Below are positions 34,881-43,882 of a stretch of DNA of 64,000 nt, piece by piece (positions within the stretch are counted from its first letter, which is position 1; each line of letters opens with the position of its first letter). Both the position numbers and the translations under genes were made by a program. The stretch lies in contig NZ_BMFT01000001.1 in assembly GCF_014639155.1 (NCBI RefSeq), positions 930,001 to 994,000 of the forward strand, read 5' to 3'. The notes beneath the pieces are model-generated. The model saw only the letters and a list, made by a program, of their open reading frames with translations, had not been told where the DNA came from and did no database searches. This DNA is from Paenibacillus segetis. GTDB taxonomy: Bacteria > Bacillota > Bacilli > Paenibacillales > Paenibacillaceae.

Positions 34881-36253
34881 TAGCCTTCCCTCCTCCGGAA
34901 TTTACTTAAATATAGGCAATGTTCTAAAATATGCTCAACTGATGCTTTCCCCTCATTACGTAAGGAAGGATGCTTGAATATAGAACGTCCTGGTTTGGCG
35001 TTGGCTTCGAACATCCATACTTTTTCGTCTTTGTCGATCCCGATGTCGAAGCCAAGTTCCCCGACTAGGTGGTTTTGATGAGTTTCGATTGATTCTGCTA
35101 ATGAGATAGCGACGGATTTGGCATAGCGGAGGACTTCATCTCCCCTTGAGCCAAAGGCTCGATCAAGTGCTTGTTCCGGAGTCAATAACGATCCACCATT
35201 TTTAAGATGGGTAGTTACACTACCTTTACCAGCCTTTTTGGCTCCAATTCCTACGACAACCCACTGGTTCTTTCCGTTCTTATGCATGTGGAACCTGAAA
35301 TCAATTGGGCAACCATCGATTTCGATTAGTCTGATACCTTGCTGTGCAACGTAACCTCTGAGGGCACTTCCATGCCGCGATTGAAATGTTCGCATTAGGC
35401 TTCCGAAAGAATTAAAACGAAGTAGTGCATTTTTGTTTCCTTTACGATAGCGAGCATAATATCCATTCTTAGCAACATAAGATAAACGATAAATCCCATG
35501 CCCAAGACTACCGTTATTGGGTTTGTAGTATATAAGAGAATGACGTTGTAGCAAATCCTTGATTTGCTCTGGTGATGGATTCATGATGGATTCAGGCACA
35601 TGTCGGTTTGCTACAGGATCTTTTTCAAGCAGACGGTATATGTCTGATTTATTGAAGAAGCTCCAGTTAAAGAAAGGTATTTTCCGGCGGATAAACCGCT
35701 CGCGAAGTTGATTTATCGATAAGGAAGTTTCCGCACGACGGCTAGGCAGTCGGTTATATACAACATCGGGAAGAGGTACTGTCTTCCGGACAAACCGCCC
35801 AGCTTCATTTAGAAAATAGCCATGTACCTTTTCGTCTTCCCAATGGATATTTTTTGGTGTAAAGGCGAATATATAGGCCTGTTTGCTACCCTGTCTCAGA
35901 AGTTGTTTAATAAATCCTGTCCGAGATCCAAAAGGATTAACAGCGGAAGATGTTGGACCGTCAGATAAAATGCCAATGAGCGGGCCAATTTGAACATCGC
36001 CGTCTTGTAGGGTCCTCAGATGAATACCACCGGCTTGGGGGATTTTCAATTTTTTATGCACACCGGAGGAAAGATATAGATGGTTTCCACTTTTCTTAAT
36101 CGGCTTGAGGGTGGCGGGAAAGAGTTCTCCACCCAATCTGAGACGAACAGACTTTTTTCCGGACAGCTTCAGGTTTTTCATTAAGGCCCCAGACACGTAG
36201 ACGACCCTTTGGGGTTGCCCCGTGAGATGGACGTTGCAAAAAGTCAAACTCAT
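34880..36253 (-). CDS. YheC/YheD-family ATP-grasp protein (copy 3, long form)
   Basis: A 457-residue long form. An N-terminal region of about 95 residues, predicted mostly beta (repeated short strands such as VRLRLGGE and IHLRTLQDGD), precedes the segment 'GPLIGILSDG' and the ATP-grasp core. The glycine loop reads NNGSLGHGIYRL, with His where most copies have Lys or Arg; the metal-binding segment is MFEANAKPGRSIF. It lies 23 bases after copy 2 and overlaps copy 4 by one base. Confidence 0.87.
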   Translation of the reverse strand: MSLTFCNVHLTGQPQRVVYVSGALMKNLKLSGKKSVRLRLGGELFPATLKPIKKSGNHLYLSSGVHKKLKIPQAGGIHLRTLQDGDVQIGPLIGILSDGPTSSAVNPFGSRTGFIKQLLRQGSKQAYIFAFTPKNIHWEDEKVHGYFLNEAGRFVRKTVPLPDVVYNRLPSRRAETSLSINQLRERFIRRKIPFFNWSFFNKSDIYRLLEKDPVANRHVPESIMNPSPEQIKDLLQRHSLIYYKPNNGSLGHGIYRLSYVAKNGYYARYRKGNKNALLRFNSFGSLMRTFQSRHGSALRGYVAQQGIRLIEIDGCPIDFRFHMHKNGKNQWVVVGIGAKKAGKGSVTTHLKNGGSLLTPEQALDRAFGSRGDEVLRYAKSVAISLAESIETHQNHLVGELGFDIGIDKDEKVWMFEANAKPGRSIFKHPSLRNEGKASVEHILEHCLYLSKFRRREG

Positions 36254-36276
36254 GTATTTTTCCTCCTATAATTTTG

Positions 36277-37392
36277 CTACTCGCGGGGTCTGCTTAGCAG
36301 CAAGTAACGGGCGTAATGAATCGGATTCTCAATCGACCTTCTTGCGCTCTTCATATCACCGATCTGTGAGAAGGAGGACCGTCCTGGCTTGGAATTAACT
36401 TCCAGAATCCAGACTTTTCCTTCTTTGTCGACACCGAAATCAATACCGAGTTCTGCGAGGCGACCAAAGTAAGATTCAAGATAACTTGGGATCCTCTCTG
36501 ATAATTGAGTGATAAGATGAATGAGTTCATTGCTGACAGTTGTACCTAATTCTCGACCCAGAAAAGGTAGCACCTCATAGGCAGTCCCCCCGCCATGAAG
36601 ATTAGAGGTCAAAGAATTCCTCCGTCCTGCTCGCACCGCCATTCCTGTTAAGCTCCATAGTCCATTTTGATTTTTTTGCATTAATACTCTGATATCAAAA
36701 GGTTCTTCCTGTGAGCTGTTGAGCTGTAAATATTGCTGTAGCAGATAGTTTCGCTTGCCGGTGATTTTATTTATCCATTCGAAACCGTCTGCTTTATTGC
36801 GGAAAATTCTTCGAAATATAGTATTATTACCGCTCCGGCCCCTTACGCGAAGTCTGTCATCCATATTTGTGATTTTGACATGCAATGTCCGTTTTCCGTG
36901 TGTTCCATGCTGGGGTTTTAGAAAAGCTTCTCCTCCGTGAGAAGAAAGCCAGTCGGCCAATTGAATGGCCCCTGTATACTGTATAGTTTCGGGTAGGTAT
37001 GGAGCGATCTCCTTGGATTTACATAGTGCCTGATAGACGGCCCACTTTCCAGCAAGTCCGCGAGTTAAATAGACAAAGGGATGATTATCAGTTAATAGAG
37101 ATAAACAGCGTTGTTTGAGTCTTTGATGTTTGTTGTCACGTGAGAAGAAACGGTCGTAAATAATATCTGGGAAAGGGAACATTTTCTTAATCCAGCTCCC
37201 ATTCTCATAGGTAAACCCCGGAATTAGATTTTTTCCAGAATGAACCCATGTAGGACAAAAGATATAAATCGCCATGTTATATCTTCGACCGATCATGCAA
37301 AGCTTGCGGCAGAAATCTGGTTCGGTGAAGGGGAGAGGGCCACTGCTCTCGTCAACCAAGATCCCAACTGTGCCTGGAATAGGTTTGTTCAT
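36277..37392 (-). CDS. YheC/YheD-family ATP-grasp protein (copy 2, short form)
   Basis: About 371 residues from ATG 37392, which has GGGGGGAG six bases upstream and overlaps the stop of copy 1 as ATGA; the longer frame from 37428 is less likely. The glycine loop is unusual: QHGTHGKRTLHVKI, with Arg-Thr where the others have Gly-Ile. The metal-binding segment ILEVNSKPGRSSF is intact. This copy may bind nucleotide differently. Confidence 0.86.
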   Translation of the reverse strand: MNKPIPGTVGILVDESSGPLPFTEPDFCRKLCMIGRRYNMAIYIFCPTWVHSGKNLIPGFTYENGSWIKKMFPFPDIIYDRFFSRDNKHQRLKQRCLSLLTDNHPFVYLTRGLAGKWAVYQALCKSKEIAPYLPETIQYTGAIQLADWLSSHGGEAFLKPQHGTHGKRTLHVKITNMDDRLRVRGRSGNNTIFRRIFRNKADGFEWINKITGKRNYLLQQYLQLNSSQEEPFDIRVLMQKNQNGLWSLTGMAVRAGRRNSLTSNLHGGGTAYEVLPFLGRELGTTVSNELIHLITQLSERIPSYLESYFGRLAELGIDFGVDKEGKVWILEVNSKPGRSSFSQIGDMKSARRSIENPIHYARYLLLSRPRE

Positions 37393-38774
37393 CTTCTTCT
37401 CCCCCCAGTGAAGCCAGACAAATAACAAGCATATTCAATTACTTGTTTAACCGAGGGACGAATTTTATTTCCTCCAAGGGGAGTGTTATCGTTTTTAGAT
37501 GGTTTGGAGTTGACTTCGAGTAACCAAATGCGCCCCGTCGTATCCACGGCTAAATCGATTCCGAGTTCTCCAAAGTGTGCAGGAATCTGGGTATCCACTC
37601 CGTTTGCAATATCGAGTGCTGCTTTTCGCAGACGGGTACCGATTTTAGTCTTGATGCCTCCTGGTAGAGCACTAAGAGCAATCGCTTCCTTCACGGTACT
37701 GAGTGAACCTCCACGAGCCAAATTAGATACAAAATGTTGGTTTCCAGCAGTTCGAGCAACGATGGAGGTAATATTCCATTTCCCAGCTAGATTTTTTTGC
37801 ACGAGTGCCCGGAAGTCGACTGGACGCTTGGATACATCGATAAGGTTAAGACCTTGTTGAATTTGATAACGTGTTGTTTTCATTTTCTCTGATAAGGTTG
37901 AGAAGAGTTTGGCGAGTCCTGGATAAGTTTGACGCTTGGTTCCTCCTACTTGTGCTGTTAAAGTCTGATAACCCCCGCCCTCAATCCTGGAAATTCGGAT
38001 GATTCCTTTCCCGAGACTTCCCCTTATAGGTTTTAGAAAAACGATGGGGTGTTTGCTACACATCGTTTTCAGCATGGCGAAATTTCGGAATAAATGAGAT
38101 TCAGGCATGTACCTTGCTAATGAGGCATCATGAGCTAACGCATCAAACACTTCCGTCTTGTCAAGGAACTTTTCATTAAAGACATGGCTACCATAGCTAG
38201 ATTTTACATCTTTCATAAATTGCTGTACGCTAGGTTTGTTCTCTAATTTGCGAGAAGTAAGGCGATTGTAGAATACGTCTGCGGCCGGTACCGTGGTCCG
38301 CTTCCAGCCGTCACCATAAACCCAGCCCGATATCACGCTGGAGTTTGTGTTGATTTGCTCAGGAGTGAAAAAATAAACAAAAGCCCCTTGCCGCTGACAT
38401 GCATTTACAAGCTCCCTACAGAACATGGTGATTGGACCAAATGGTCTCTCCGGATTATCCGGATAATCCCTACTAAGCAGTACACCAATCAGTGGTCCAA
38501 AATGGATTGTGGAGGAATGTGGGCGGTATACCATCCGTAATGAGGATCTGTGGAAGATACCCATTTTTTTGGCAGTTCCTTGGCTGATACGCACCCCGTC
38601 AACTTTGGATAATGGAATCACCTTGATGCTCTGCCGAAATGATCCGAATGATAGTTGCAGTGAATGATTTGTGGGGATTTTCCACTGTTTGATTAGATTT
38701 TCTCCGAGCACGAGACAGTCGTCTTCCAGCAATCCCGGACTCATGATCTGTACCGTTATTTTTTTGGAGGACAT
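37389..38774 (-). CDS. YheC/YheD-family ATP-grasp protein (copy 1, long form)
   Basis: A 461-residue long form and the first gene of the operon, with GGAAGGAG before its ATG. It has an N-terminal beta-rich extension (about residues 1-95), then FGPLIGVLLSRD, glycine loop LKPIRGSLGKGIIRI and metal-binding segment LLEVNSKPSKND. The operon is divergent from yheA, matching the neighbourhood of yheC/yheD in Bacillus subtilis. Confidence 0.88.
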   Translation of the reverse strand: MSSKKITVQIMSPGLLEDDCLVLGENLIKQWKIPTNHSLQLSFGSFRQSIKVIPLSKVDGVRISQGTAKKMGIFHRSSLRMVYRPHSSTIHFGPLIGVLLSRDYPDNPERPFGPITMFCRELVNACQRQGAFVYFFTPEQINTNSSVISGWVYGDGWKRTTVPAADVFYNRLTSRKLENKPSVQQFMKDVKSSYGSHVFNEKFLDKTEVFDALAHDASLARYMPESHLFRNFAMLKTMCSKHPIVFLKPIRGSLGKGIIRISRIEGGGYQTLTAQVGGTKRQTYPGLAKLFSTLSEKMKTTRYQIQQGLNLIDVSKRPVDFRALVQKNLAGKWNITSIVARTAGNQHFVSNLARGGSLSTVKEAIALSALPGGIKTKIGTRLRKAALDIANGVDTQIPAHFGELGIDLAVDTTGRIWLLEVNSKPSKNDNTPLGGNKIRPSVKQVIEYACYLSGFTGGRRR

Positions 38775-38920
38775 GTAGCGGATCTCCTTCCAAGCTTAGG
38801 CTTGATGTTTTGGGGGCAATTGTATACTCTGCGTAAGTGCATGTAATGCATCATATGAGGACATATAATCCTTGGTGATTAACCTAATTTTGTATTTAAA
38901 TATTGAGGAGGCGTAAATTG
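38775..38920. promoter_or_regulatory. Divergent promoter region, YheC/D array and yheA
   Basis: 146 bases between divergent starts. On the plus strand CATATAAT (near 38861-38868) is a plausible -10 for yheA. On the minus strand TATACAAT is a candidate -10 for the operon, but no matching -35 at standard spacing was clear, so the sigma factor cannot be named. Confidence 0.4.
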
Positions 38921-39277
38921 ATGAACATTTATGATAAGGCGCATGAACTGGCACAATCTTTGAAAGAGAGCCCTGAGGTAAGTGAAATTAATGCAGCTAT
39001 GAAAATAATCGATGCTGATCCGGAGAGCAGACGTATGCTGGATGACTTCCGTAATCGCCAAAATGAGGTACAGCAGCGGATGATGACGGGTGAAATGCCA
39101 TCTCCTGAAGAGATGGAGAAGATGGAGAAGTTGTTTGAAGTATTAAGTCAAAACTTAAGTATACGGCGTTTATTTGAAGCAGAACGTCGTTTGAGCGTGA
39201 TAATTCAGGATGTGAATAAGATCATTACAGACAGCCTAGTGCATTTGTATGGTTCTTCCCCTGAGTTGGAACAATAG
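38921..39277 (+). CDS. yheA: YlbF/YmcA-family protein YheA
   Basis: 118 residues from ATG 38921, with GAGGAGG nine bases upstream. All-helical, charged, no membrane segment; matches the YlbF/YmcA family (UPF0342-type) with the pattern MNIYDKAHELAQSLKESPE and MEKLFEVLSQN. Paralogues YlbF and YmcA act in a complex affecting RNA processing and development; YheA itself has no firm role. Its place beside yheC/yheD-type genes is also the B. subtilis order. Confidence 0.82.
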   Translation: MNIYDKAHELAQSLKESPEVSEINAAMKIIDADPESRRMLDDFRNRQNEVQQRMMTGEMPSPEEMEKMEKLFEVLSQNLSIRRLFEAERRLSVIIQDVNKIITDSLVHLYGSSPELEQ

Positions 39278-39378
39278 TTTGTGAATCTCTCCTTGATTTC
39301 TTGTAATTTGTCTCATATTCTTCTGATTTACTTCATAGAATAGAGATATAGATTCAAGAAACAAAGGAGTTGCGGCAA

Positions 39379-39672
39379 ATGAAGATTGTGAAGAAGAAAA
39401 GTAAGTTTACACATGCAATCTATTTGATTCTAGCTTTGGGCATGCTGGTATATGCTCTGCCTCTCATTTCATTCCAGCCTGGGACAGGATGGGTCTCTAT
39501 ATTTGGAGCGGTATGGGCTGGGTTTGCATTTCTAGTGATCGGCGCCCATCTGCATTTCATATTAGGTGTGAATGAGGAGAAACAGCGGGCGCTTGATTCT
39601 GTTCGTAAGCAAAAGCTGGAAGAATGGCAACTCAAATGGCAAGAGGAAAGCAAACAAGGTCAAAGCTTATAG
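39379..39672 (+). CDS. Small two-helix membrane protein, unknown function
   Basis: 97 residues from ATG 39379 (AAAGGAG nine bases upstream). A basic N-terminus (MKIVKKKSKFTH) precedes two hydrophobic helices (about 12-32 and 42-64) and a charged, Gln/Lys/Glu-rich cytoplasmic tail likely to be helical. I do not recognise the family. Followed by a strong terminator. Confidence 0.7.
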   Translation: MKIVKKKSKFTHAIYLILALGMLVYALPLISFQPGTGWVSIFGAVWAGFAFLVIGAHLHFILGVNEEKQRALDSVRKQKLEEWQLKWQEESKQGQSL

Positions 39673-39680
39673 TAACGATG

Positions 39681-39710
39681 AGGAGCCACCCATTTGGGTG
39701 GCTCCTTTAT
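39681..39710 (+). terminator. Terminator after the small membrane protein
   Basis: Perfect 11-bp stem AGGAGCCACCC/GGGTGGCTCCT with a 4-base loop, then TTTAT. Confidence 0.88.
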
Positions 39711-39737
39711 TATGGCAAGTGTGATAATTCAGCTAAT

Positions 39738-41447
39738 CTAATTCTGTTCATCTATAATCATCCTATTATTACTTTCTCCTGGAGGAACCATAGGGTAGAC
39801 ATTTTGTTCTTCCTTTACGATAAATTCCATGAGAACGGGACCGGGAATTTGCAGAGCCTCTTGTATGATAGAGTCCGCTTCTATCACGGTTTCTGCACGT
39901 AAGCCGGGCACGCCGTAAGCCTTAGCAAATGTCACATAATCTGGGGAAGTTATTTGTACTGACGAATAGCGACGTTGATAAAATAACTGTTGCCATTGTC
40001 GTACCATCCCAAGATACCCGTTATTTAATATGGCAATTTTGATAGGTAAACCGTAGTCGACTGCTGTCATCATTTCCTGTAAGTTCATCTGAAAACTACC
40101 GTCACCTGTAATACAGAGGATGGGTCTAGAAATATCAGCTACGGCTGCTCCGATTGCGGCAGGAAAACCATAACCCATCGTACCAAGACCTCCTGATGTC
40201 AGGAAGGAACGTGGGTGAGTAAATCGGTAATGGTGGGCAGTCCAAATCTGATGTTGGCCTACATCCGTAGCTACAATAGCATCTCCTTTTGTATATTTGT
40301 TCAATAGTTGGATGACTTCTTGTGGATTAAGTATCCCTGGTTCGGCTCCGAAATGGGGAACCTTCTTCTGCCAGGTGGCAGTTTCTTGAGACCATAAGGT
40401 TGTAGCGGTCCGAAGGGATAGACGATTCAAATTAAGAAGTAAATTTCTAATATCTCCTTGGATGGCGAGATCCACGGGGATATTTTTGTTTAGCTCTGCA
40501 TTATCGATATCGATATGAATTTTCCAGGAATCCGGTGAGAAGGATTTAACTTTACCGGACAGACGATCATTGAATCTTGCACCAAGACATAGTAATAGGT
40601 CCGCTTGATGAACCGCACGATTAGCAGCAAAGGTTCCGTGCATGCCTAACATCCCAAGATAAAGAGGGTGACTCGTAGGGAAAGAACCAATGCCCATCAA
40701 AGTACTTACAACGGGGATATTAGCTTTATCTGCTAAAACTAGCAGTTCATCTGTTGCACCTGAAGAGATGACCCCTCCACCTGCGATTAGGATAGGTCGC
40801 TTAGCGTAGTTGATTTTGTCCCAAATGGTGTTAATCGTTTCATCAGCAATTTGTGGAGTCTCGGAATACCCTCGAATTGAAATCTTGTGTTCAGGGCCAA
40901 GATCAGATTTAGCATTCATGATGTTCTTCGGTAGATCGATCACCACAGGACCTGGTCTTCCCGTAGATGCGATATGAAACGCTTCTTTAATAATCCTTGG
41001 CAATTGTTCAAGATCCATGACGACATAGTTATGTTTGGTTACATCCATCGTCATACCGAAAATATTCACTTCCTGAAAGCTGTCGCGTCCAATCAGATCA
41101 GTGGGGACCTGCCCCGTCAGAACGATGAGTGGTACAGAATCCATGAATGCATTGGCAATGCCGGTAATCGCATTTGTCGCACCGGGTCCAGAAGTCACAA
41201 GCGTTACTCCTGGTCTCCCCGTGACCCGTGCATAACCATCTGCTGCATGAACGGCTGCTTGCTCGTGCCTGGTTAAGATATGCTTGATCTCCTTACAGTC
41301 GTAAAGAGCATCATATATCGGAATGACAGCTCCTCCTGGATAGCCAAAAATCGTATCCACTTTTTCTTCAAGCAGACATTCAATGAGTAATTCTGCACCC
41401 GTTATGTGTTTTTGGTGTTGAGAAGCTGAAATCTGATATGTACTCAA
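39738..41447 (-). CDS. ilvB: Acetolactate synthase large subunit
   Basis: A 569-residue thiamin-diphosphate enzyme: the N-terminal pyrimidine-binding domain has Glu62 (RHEQAAVHAADGYARV), the centre has the FAD-binding type domain, and the C-terminal domain has the GDGSFQMNLQEM... N-N-G-Y thiamin-diphosphate motif. Sequence style (IFGYPGGAVIPIYDALYD, SFQEVNIFGMT) is the biosynthetic class, which makes acetolactate for valine, leucine and isoleucine. The small regulatory subunit and other ilv genes are absent nearby, so this is an orphan and maybe a second copy. Confidence 0.9.
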   Translation of the reverse strand: MSTYQISASQHQKHITGAELLIECLLEEKVDTIFGYPGGAVIPIYDALYDCKEIKHILTRHEQAAVHAADGYARVTGRPGVTLVTSGPGATNAITGIANAFMDSVPLIVLTGQVPTDLIGRDSFQEVNIFGMTMDVTKHNYVVMDLEQLPRIIKEAFHIASTGRPGPVVIDLPKNIMNAKSDLGPEHKISIRGYSETPQIADETINTIWDKINYAKRPILIAGGGVISSGATDELLVLADKANIPVVSTLMGIGSFPTSHPLYLGMLGMHGTFAANRAVHQADLLLCLGARFNDRLSGKVKSFSPDSWKIHIDIDNAELNKNIPVDLAIQGDIRNLLLNLNRLSLRTATTLWSQETATWQKKVPHFGAEPGILNPQEVIQLLNKYTKGDAIVATDVGQHQIWTAHHYRFTHPRSFLTSGGLGTMGYGFPAAIGAAVADISRPILCITGDGSFQMNLQEMMTAVDYGLPIKIAILNNGYLGMVRQWQQLFYQRRYSSVQITSPDYVTFAKAYGVPGLRAETVIEADSIIQEALQIPGPVLMEFIVKEEQNVYPMVPPGESNNRMIIDEQN

Positions 41448-41640
41448 TTTGATATCCCCCTGATTATTTATTTTGACAATTTTAACGGATAGAATATCAA
41501 TCGAGAGTGATTCTGGTCATAGGTACGGGGTTTTGATAAGCTGTCATTATTGAAGTGATGTCAATCACTAAACCGGTTTCTTGTTTGTCCATATAATAAA
41601 TGTGCAAATTGGAAAACAGCCAAGAAGGGAGAAGACTTTG

Positions 41641-42366
41641 TTGAAGTTGAAGTATTATATTCCAAATCAGCATGGTGCTTGGGCTATGCTTATCGTTCCA
41701 TTTTTGTTCGGTATGATCATTGCTGAGCCTAATCCACAGCATTTATTACTCTTTGTTTGTTGGTTACTTGTATATTTAATGATGTTCCCAATACTCCAGT
41801 GGATTCGTACGAAGAAGACAATTCAGTATCTGAGTCCGATTCTTTTTTTCGGTACGCTCTTGGTTCCTTTCGCCATTTGGCTCATTGTTCTTCGTCCTAA
41901 GATGATTCTTATAGCGCTGATGTTCATACCTTTATTCCTCGTAAATGCTTATTTTGCTAAAACAAAAAACGAACGAGCACTAATCAATGATATCGCTGCT
42001 ATTGTGCAATTTAGCTTGATGGTCTTTATCTCTTTTGAGATAGGTGAAGGCACAAACTATTCCGCTGCAATGGAATTGTTCTTTGTTAGCATTCTATATT
42101 TTGTCGGAACAGCGTTCTATGTAAAAACAATTATTCGTGAGAAGAATAATAGATCATTCTATTACTTCTCCGTGGGATATCATGTTTGTTTGGTGTTGCT
42201 GTCGATGTGTTTTCTTCCATGGATGATGGTTTTGTCTGCGTGTGTACTACTAATAAGAGCTCTTTGGTTTCCACGAATGAAGATTAGTGTGAAGCAATCG
42301 GGGATAAGTGAGATTGTATTTTCTATTGTTGTATTATTGTCGGTTTGGCTTTCGTACGGGATATAA
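41641..42366 (+). CDS. YwiC-like multi-pass membrane protein
   Basis: About 241 residues from TTG 41641 (AGGGAG nine bases upstream; a TTG one codon earlier is also possible). It begins LKYYIPNQHGAWAMLIVPF, the signature of the YwiC-like family, and has about seven hydrophobic segments. Function is unknown; some relatives are near nitrate or respiratory genes, but nothing of that kind is here. Ends at a terminator. Confidence 0.75.
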   Translation: MKLKYYIPNQHGAWAMLIVPFLFGMIIAEPNPQHLLLFVCWLLVYLMMFPILQWIRTKKTIQYLSPILFFGTLLVPFAIWLIVLRPKMILIALMFIPLFLVNAYFAKTKNERALINDIAAIVQFSLMVFISFEIGEGTNYSAAMELFFVSILYFVGTAFYVKTIIREKNNRSFYYFSVGYHVCLVLLSMCFLPWMMVLSACVLLIRALWFPRMKISVKQSGISEIVFSIVVLLSVWLSYGI

Positions 42367-42379
42367 AACGAGTAGTTAA

Positions 42380-42412
42380 GGCCTATGAGATGATACTCAT
42401 AGGTCTATTTTG
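42380..42412 (+). terminator. Terminator after the YwiC-like gene
   Basis: GCCTATGAG pairs with CTCATAGGT around a 6-base loop, followed by a T-rich run. Confidence 0.75.
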
Positions 42413-42456
42413 TTTATTGTAACAATTCGTACAACGAGTAAGAGTTAGAACACTTT

Positions 42457-42482
42457 TTTTAGAATTCTAAAATGTGTATAAT
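42457..42482 (+). promoter_or_regulatory. Promoter -10 with embedded 16-bp perfect palindrome, upstream of ytoI
   Basis: TTTTAGAATTCTAAAA (42457-42472) is a perfect palindrome four bases upstream of TATAAT (42477-42482). The ytoI start is 40 bases downstream. A protein bound to the palindrome would sit in the -35/-10 spacer and block RNA polymerase; ytoI itself encodes an N-terminal helix-turn-helix. Confidence 0.55.
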
Positions 42483-42522
42483 AGATACAGAATAGTACAG
42501 ATTTGAACGGGAGGTATAACAG

Positions 42523-43857
42523 TTGGAGGGGCATGAAGAAAGTGTCACCAAACATGAGCAACTGCTTCAGCACATCGAAGGGCTTAAGATCGGAACGAAG
42601 ATATCGGTGCGTAAGCTTGCTAAAAGTTTGGGTGTAAGTGAAGGGACGGCATATCGAGCTGTCAAAGAAGCCGAGAATCTTGGGATTGTAATTACGAAGG
42701 AACGGATCGGCACGGTACGTGTTGAGAAGAAGCCACGTAATATTTCCGACCAATTATCTTTCGGTGATGTAGTTGAGATCGTCGAAGGTCACGTGTTAGG
42801 TGGTGCAGAAGGATTGGACAAGACACTGCACAAATATGTTATTGGAGCAATGAAGATCGATGCGATGGCTCGATATATTGACGCAGGCAGCTTACTTATT
42901 GTGGGAAATCGGGAGAACACGCATTCTCTCGCTCTTGAACAGGGTGCTGGTGTATTGATTACTGGCGGTTTCGGTACGAGCCGGGAAGTTAAAGCGCTGG
43001 CAGATCGATTGTCCTTACCTATTATATCTTCACGCCATGATACATTCACAGTCGCTTCGATGATTAACCGGGCGCTATTTGACCGTCTGATTAAGAAGAA
43101 AATTATTTTGGTTGAAGACATCGTTGCTACTAAACCACGTGTGAATATGCTCAAAGTGACGAGCAATATTTCGGATTATGATCAGTTATCGCTGGAAACG
43201 GGGCAACAGCATTTCCCTGTTGTCGATGAGTGGAATCGAGTGATAGGGATCATTAGCCGTAAAGACGTGGAGGAGTTAAGTGGGGATCAAAGTATTGAGA
43301 AATGCTTGACCCGTCATCCCATTACGGTAGGACTGCAAACCTCACTTGCTTCTGCTGCGCAAATCATGGTGTGGGAAGGGATCGACTTCTTACCTGTTGT
43401 CGATCGCAACCGTAAGCTTGTTTCCTCTGTAACACGTAGAGAAGTGCTGCAGGCAATGCGTGATGCAAGGAATCAACCACAGCTCGGTGAAACGTTCGAA
43501 CATTTGATGTGGAACGGTTTTGCAGAGGAACGGGATGAGCAGGGGAAACTGTTCTTCCACGGGATGGTTACACCACAAATGTCTAGCGATCTGGGTACGA
43601 TATCTCATGGAGTACTGACCTCGTTGATGACACAGGCAGGTCTCAGAGCTGCAAAAGACATAGGTGGGGGAGATTATGTCGTAGATAATTTGACTAATTT
43701 CTTCATACGCCCTGTTCAAATCGAGAACCCGATCGTTATCACTCCGTTTATGCTCGAGATCAGTCGCAGGGCGTGCAAGCTAGAGATTGTTATGACTCAC
43801 CAGGATCATATTGTCACAAAGGCCGTAATGACACTCCAATCCATCGATCACGCATAG
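42523..43857 (+). CDS. ytoI: YtoI-like protein: HTH, DRTGG, tandem CBS and hotdog domains
   Basis: A 444-residue protein starting at TTG with GGGAGGT seven bases upstream. Order: winged HTH (about 5-65, RKLAKSLGVSEGTAYRAVKEAE), DRTGG domain (about 75-185), two CBS domains (about 190-310, nucleotide-sensing type), and a C-terminal hotdog thioesterase-like domain (about 330-440). The combination matches B. subtilis YtoI, and the neighbours (ytpI, ytrI, ytrH, dnaE) keep the same order. Probably a ligand-sensing regulator or enzyme; the ligand is unknown. Confidence 0.88.
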   Translation: MEGHEESVTKHEQLLQHIEGLKIGTKISVRKLAKSLGVSEGTAYRAVKEAENLGIVITKERIGTVRVEKKPRNISDQLSFGDVVEIVEGHVLGGAEGLDKTLHKYVIGAMKIDAMARYIDAGSLLIVGNRENTHSLALEQGAGVLITGGFGTSREVKALADRLSLPIISSRHDTFTVASMINRALFDRLIKKKIILVEDIVATKPRVNMLKVTSNISDYDQLSLETGQQHFPVVDEWNRVIGIISRKDVEELSGDQSIEKCLTRHPITVGLQTSLASAAQIMVWEGIDFLPVVDRNRKLVSSVTRREVLQAMRDARNQPQLGETFEHLMWNGFAEERDEQGKLFFHGMVTPQMSSDLGTISHGVLTSLMTQAGLRAAKDIGGGDYVVDNLTNFFIRPVQIENPIVITPFMLEISRRACKLEIVMTHQDHIVTKAVMTLQSIDHA

Positions 43858-43882
43858 AAGAGTATGTTTTAAATGTAAGAGG

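Noticed and set aside
41448-41640. T-box or leucine leader upstream of the acetolactate synthase
   Set aside because: The short upstream region shows no T-box sequence, specifier stem or terminator.
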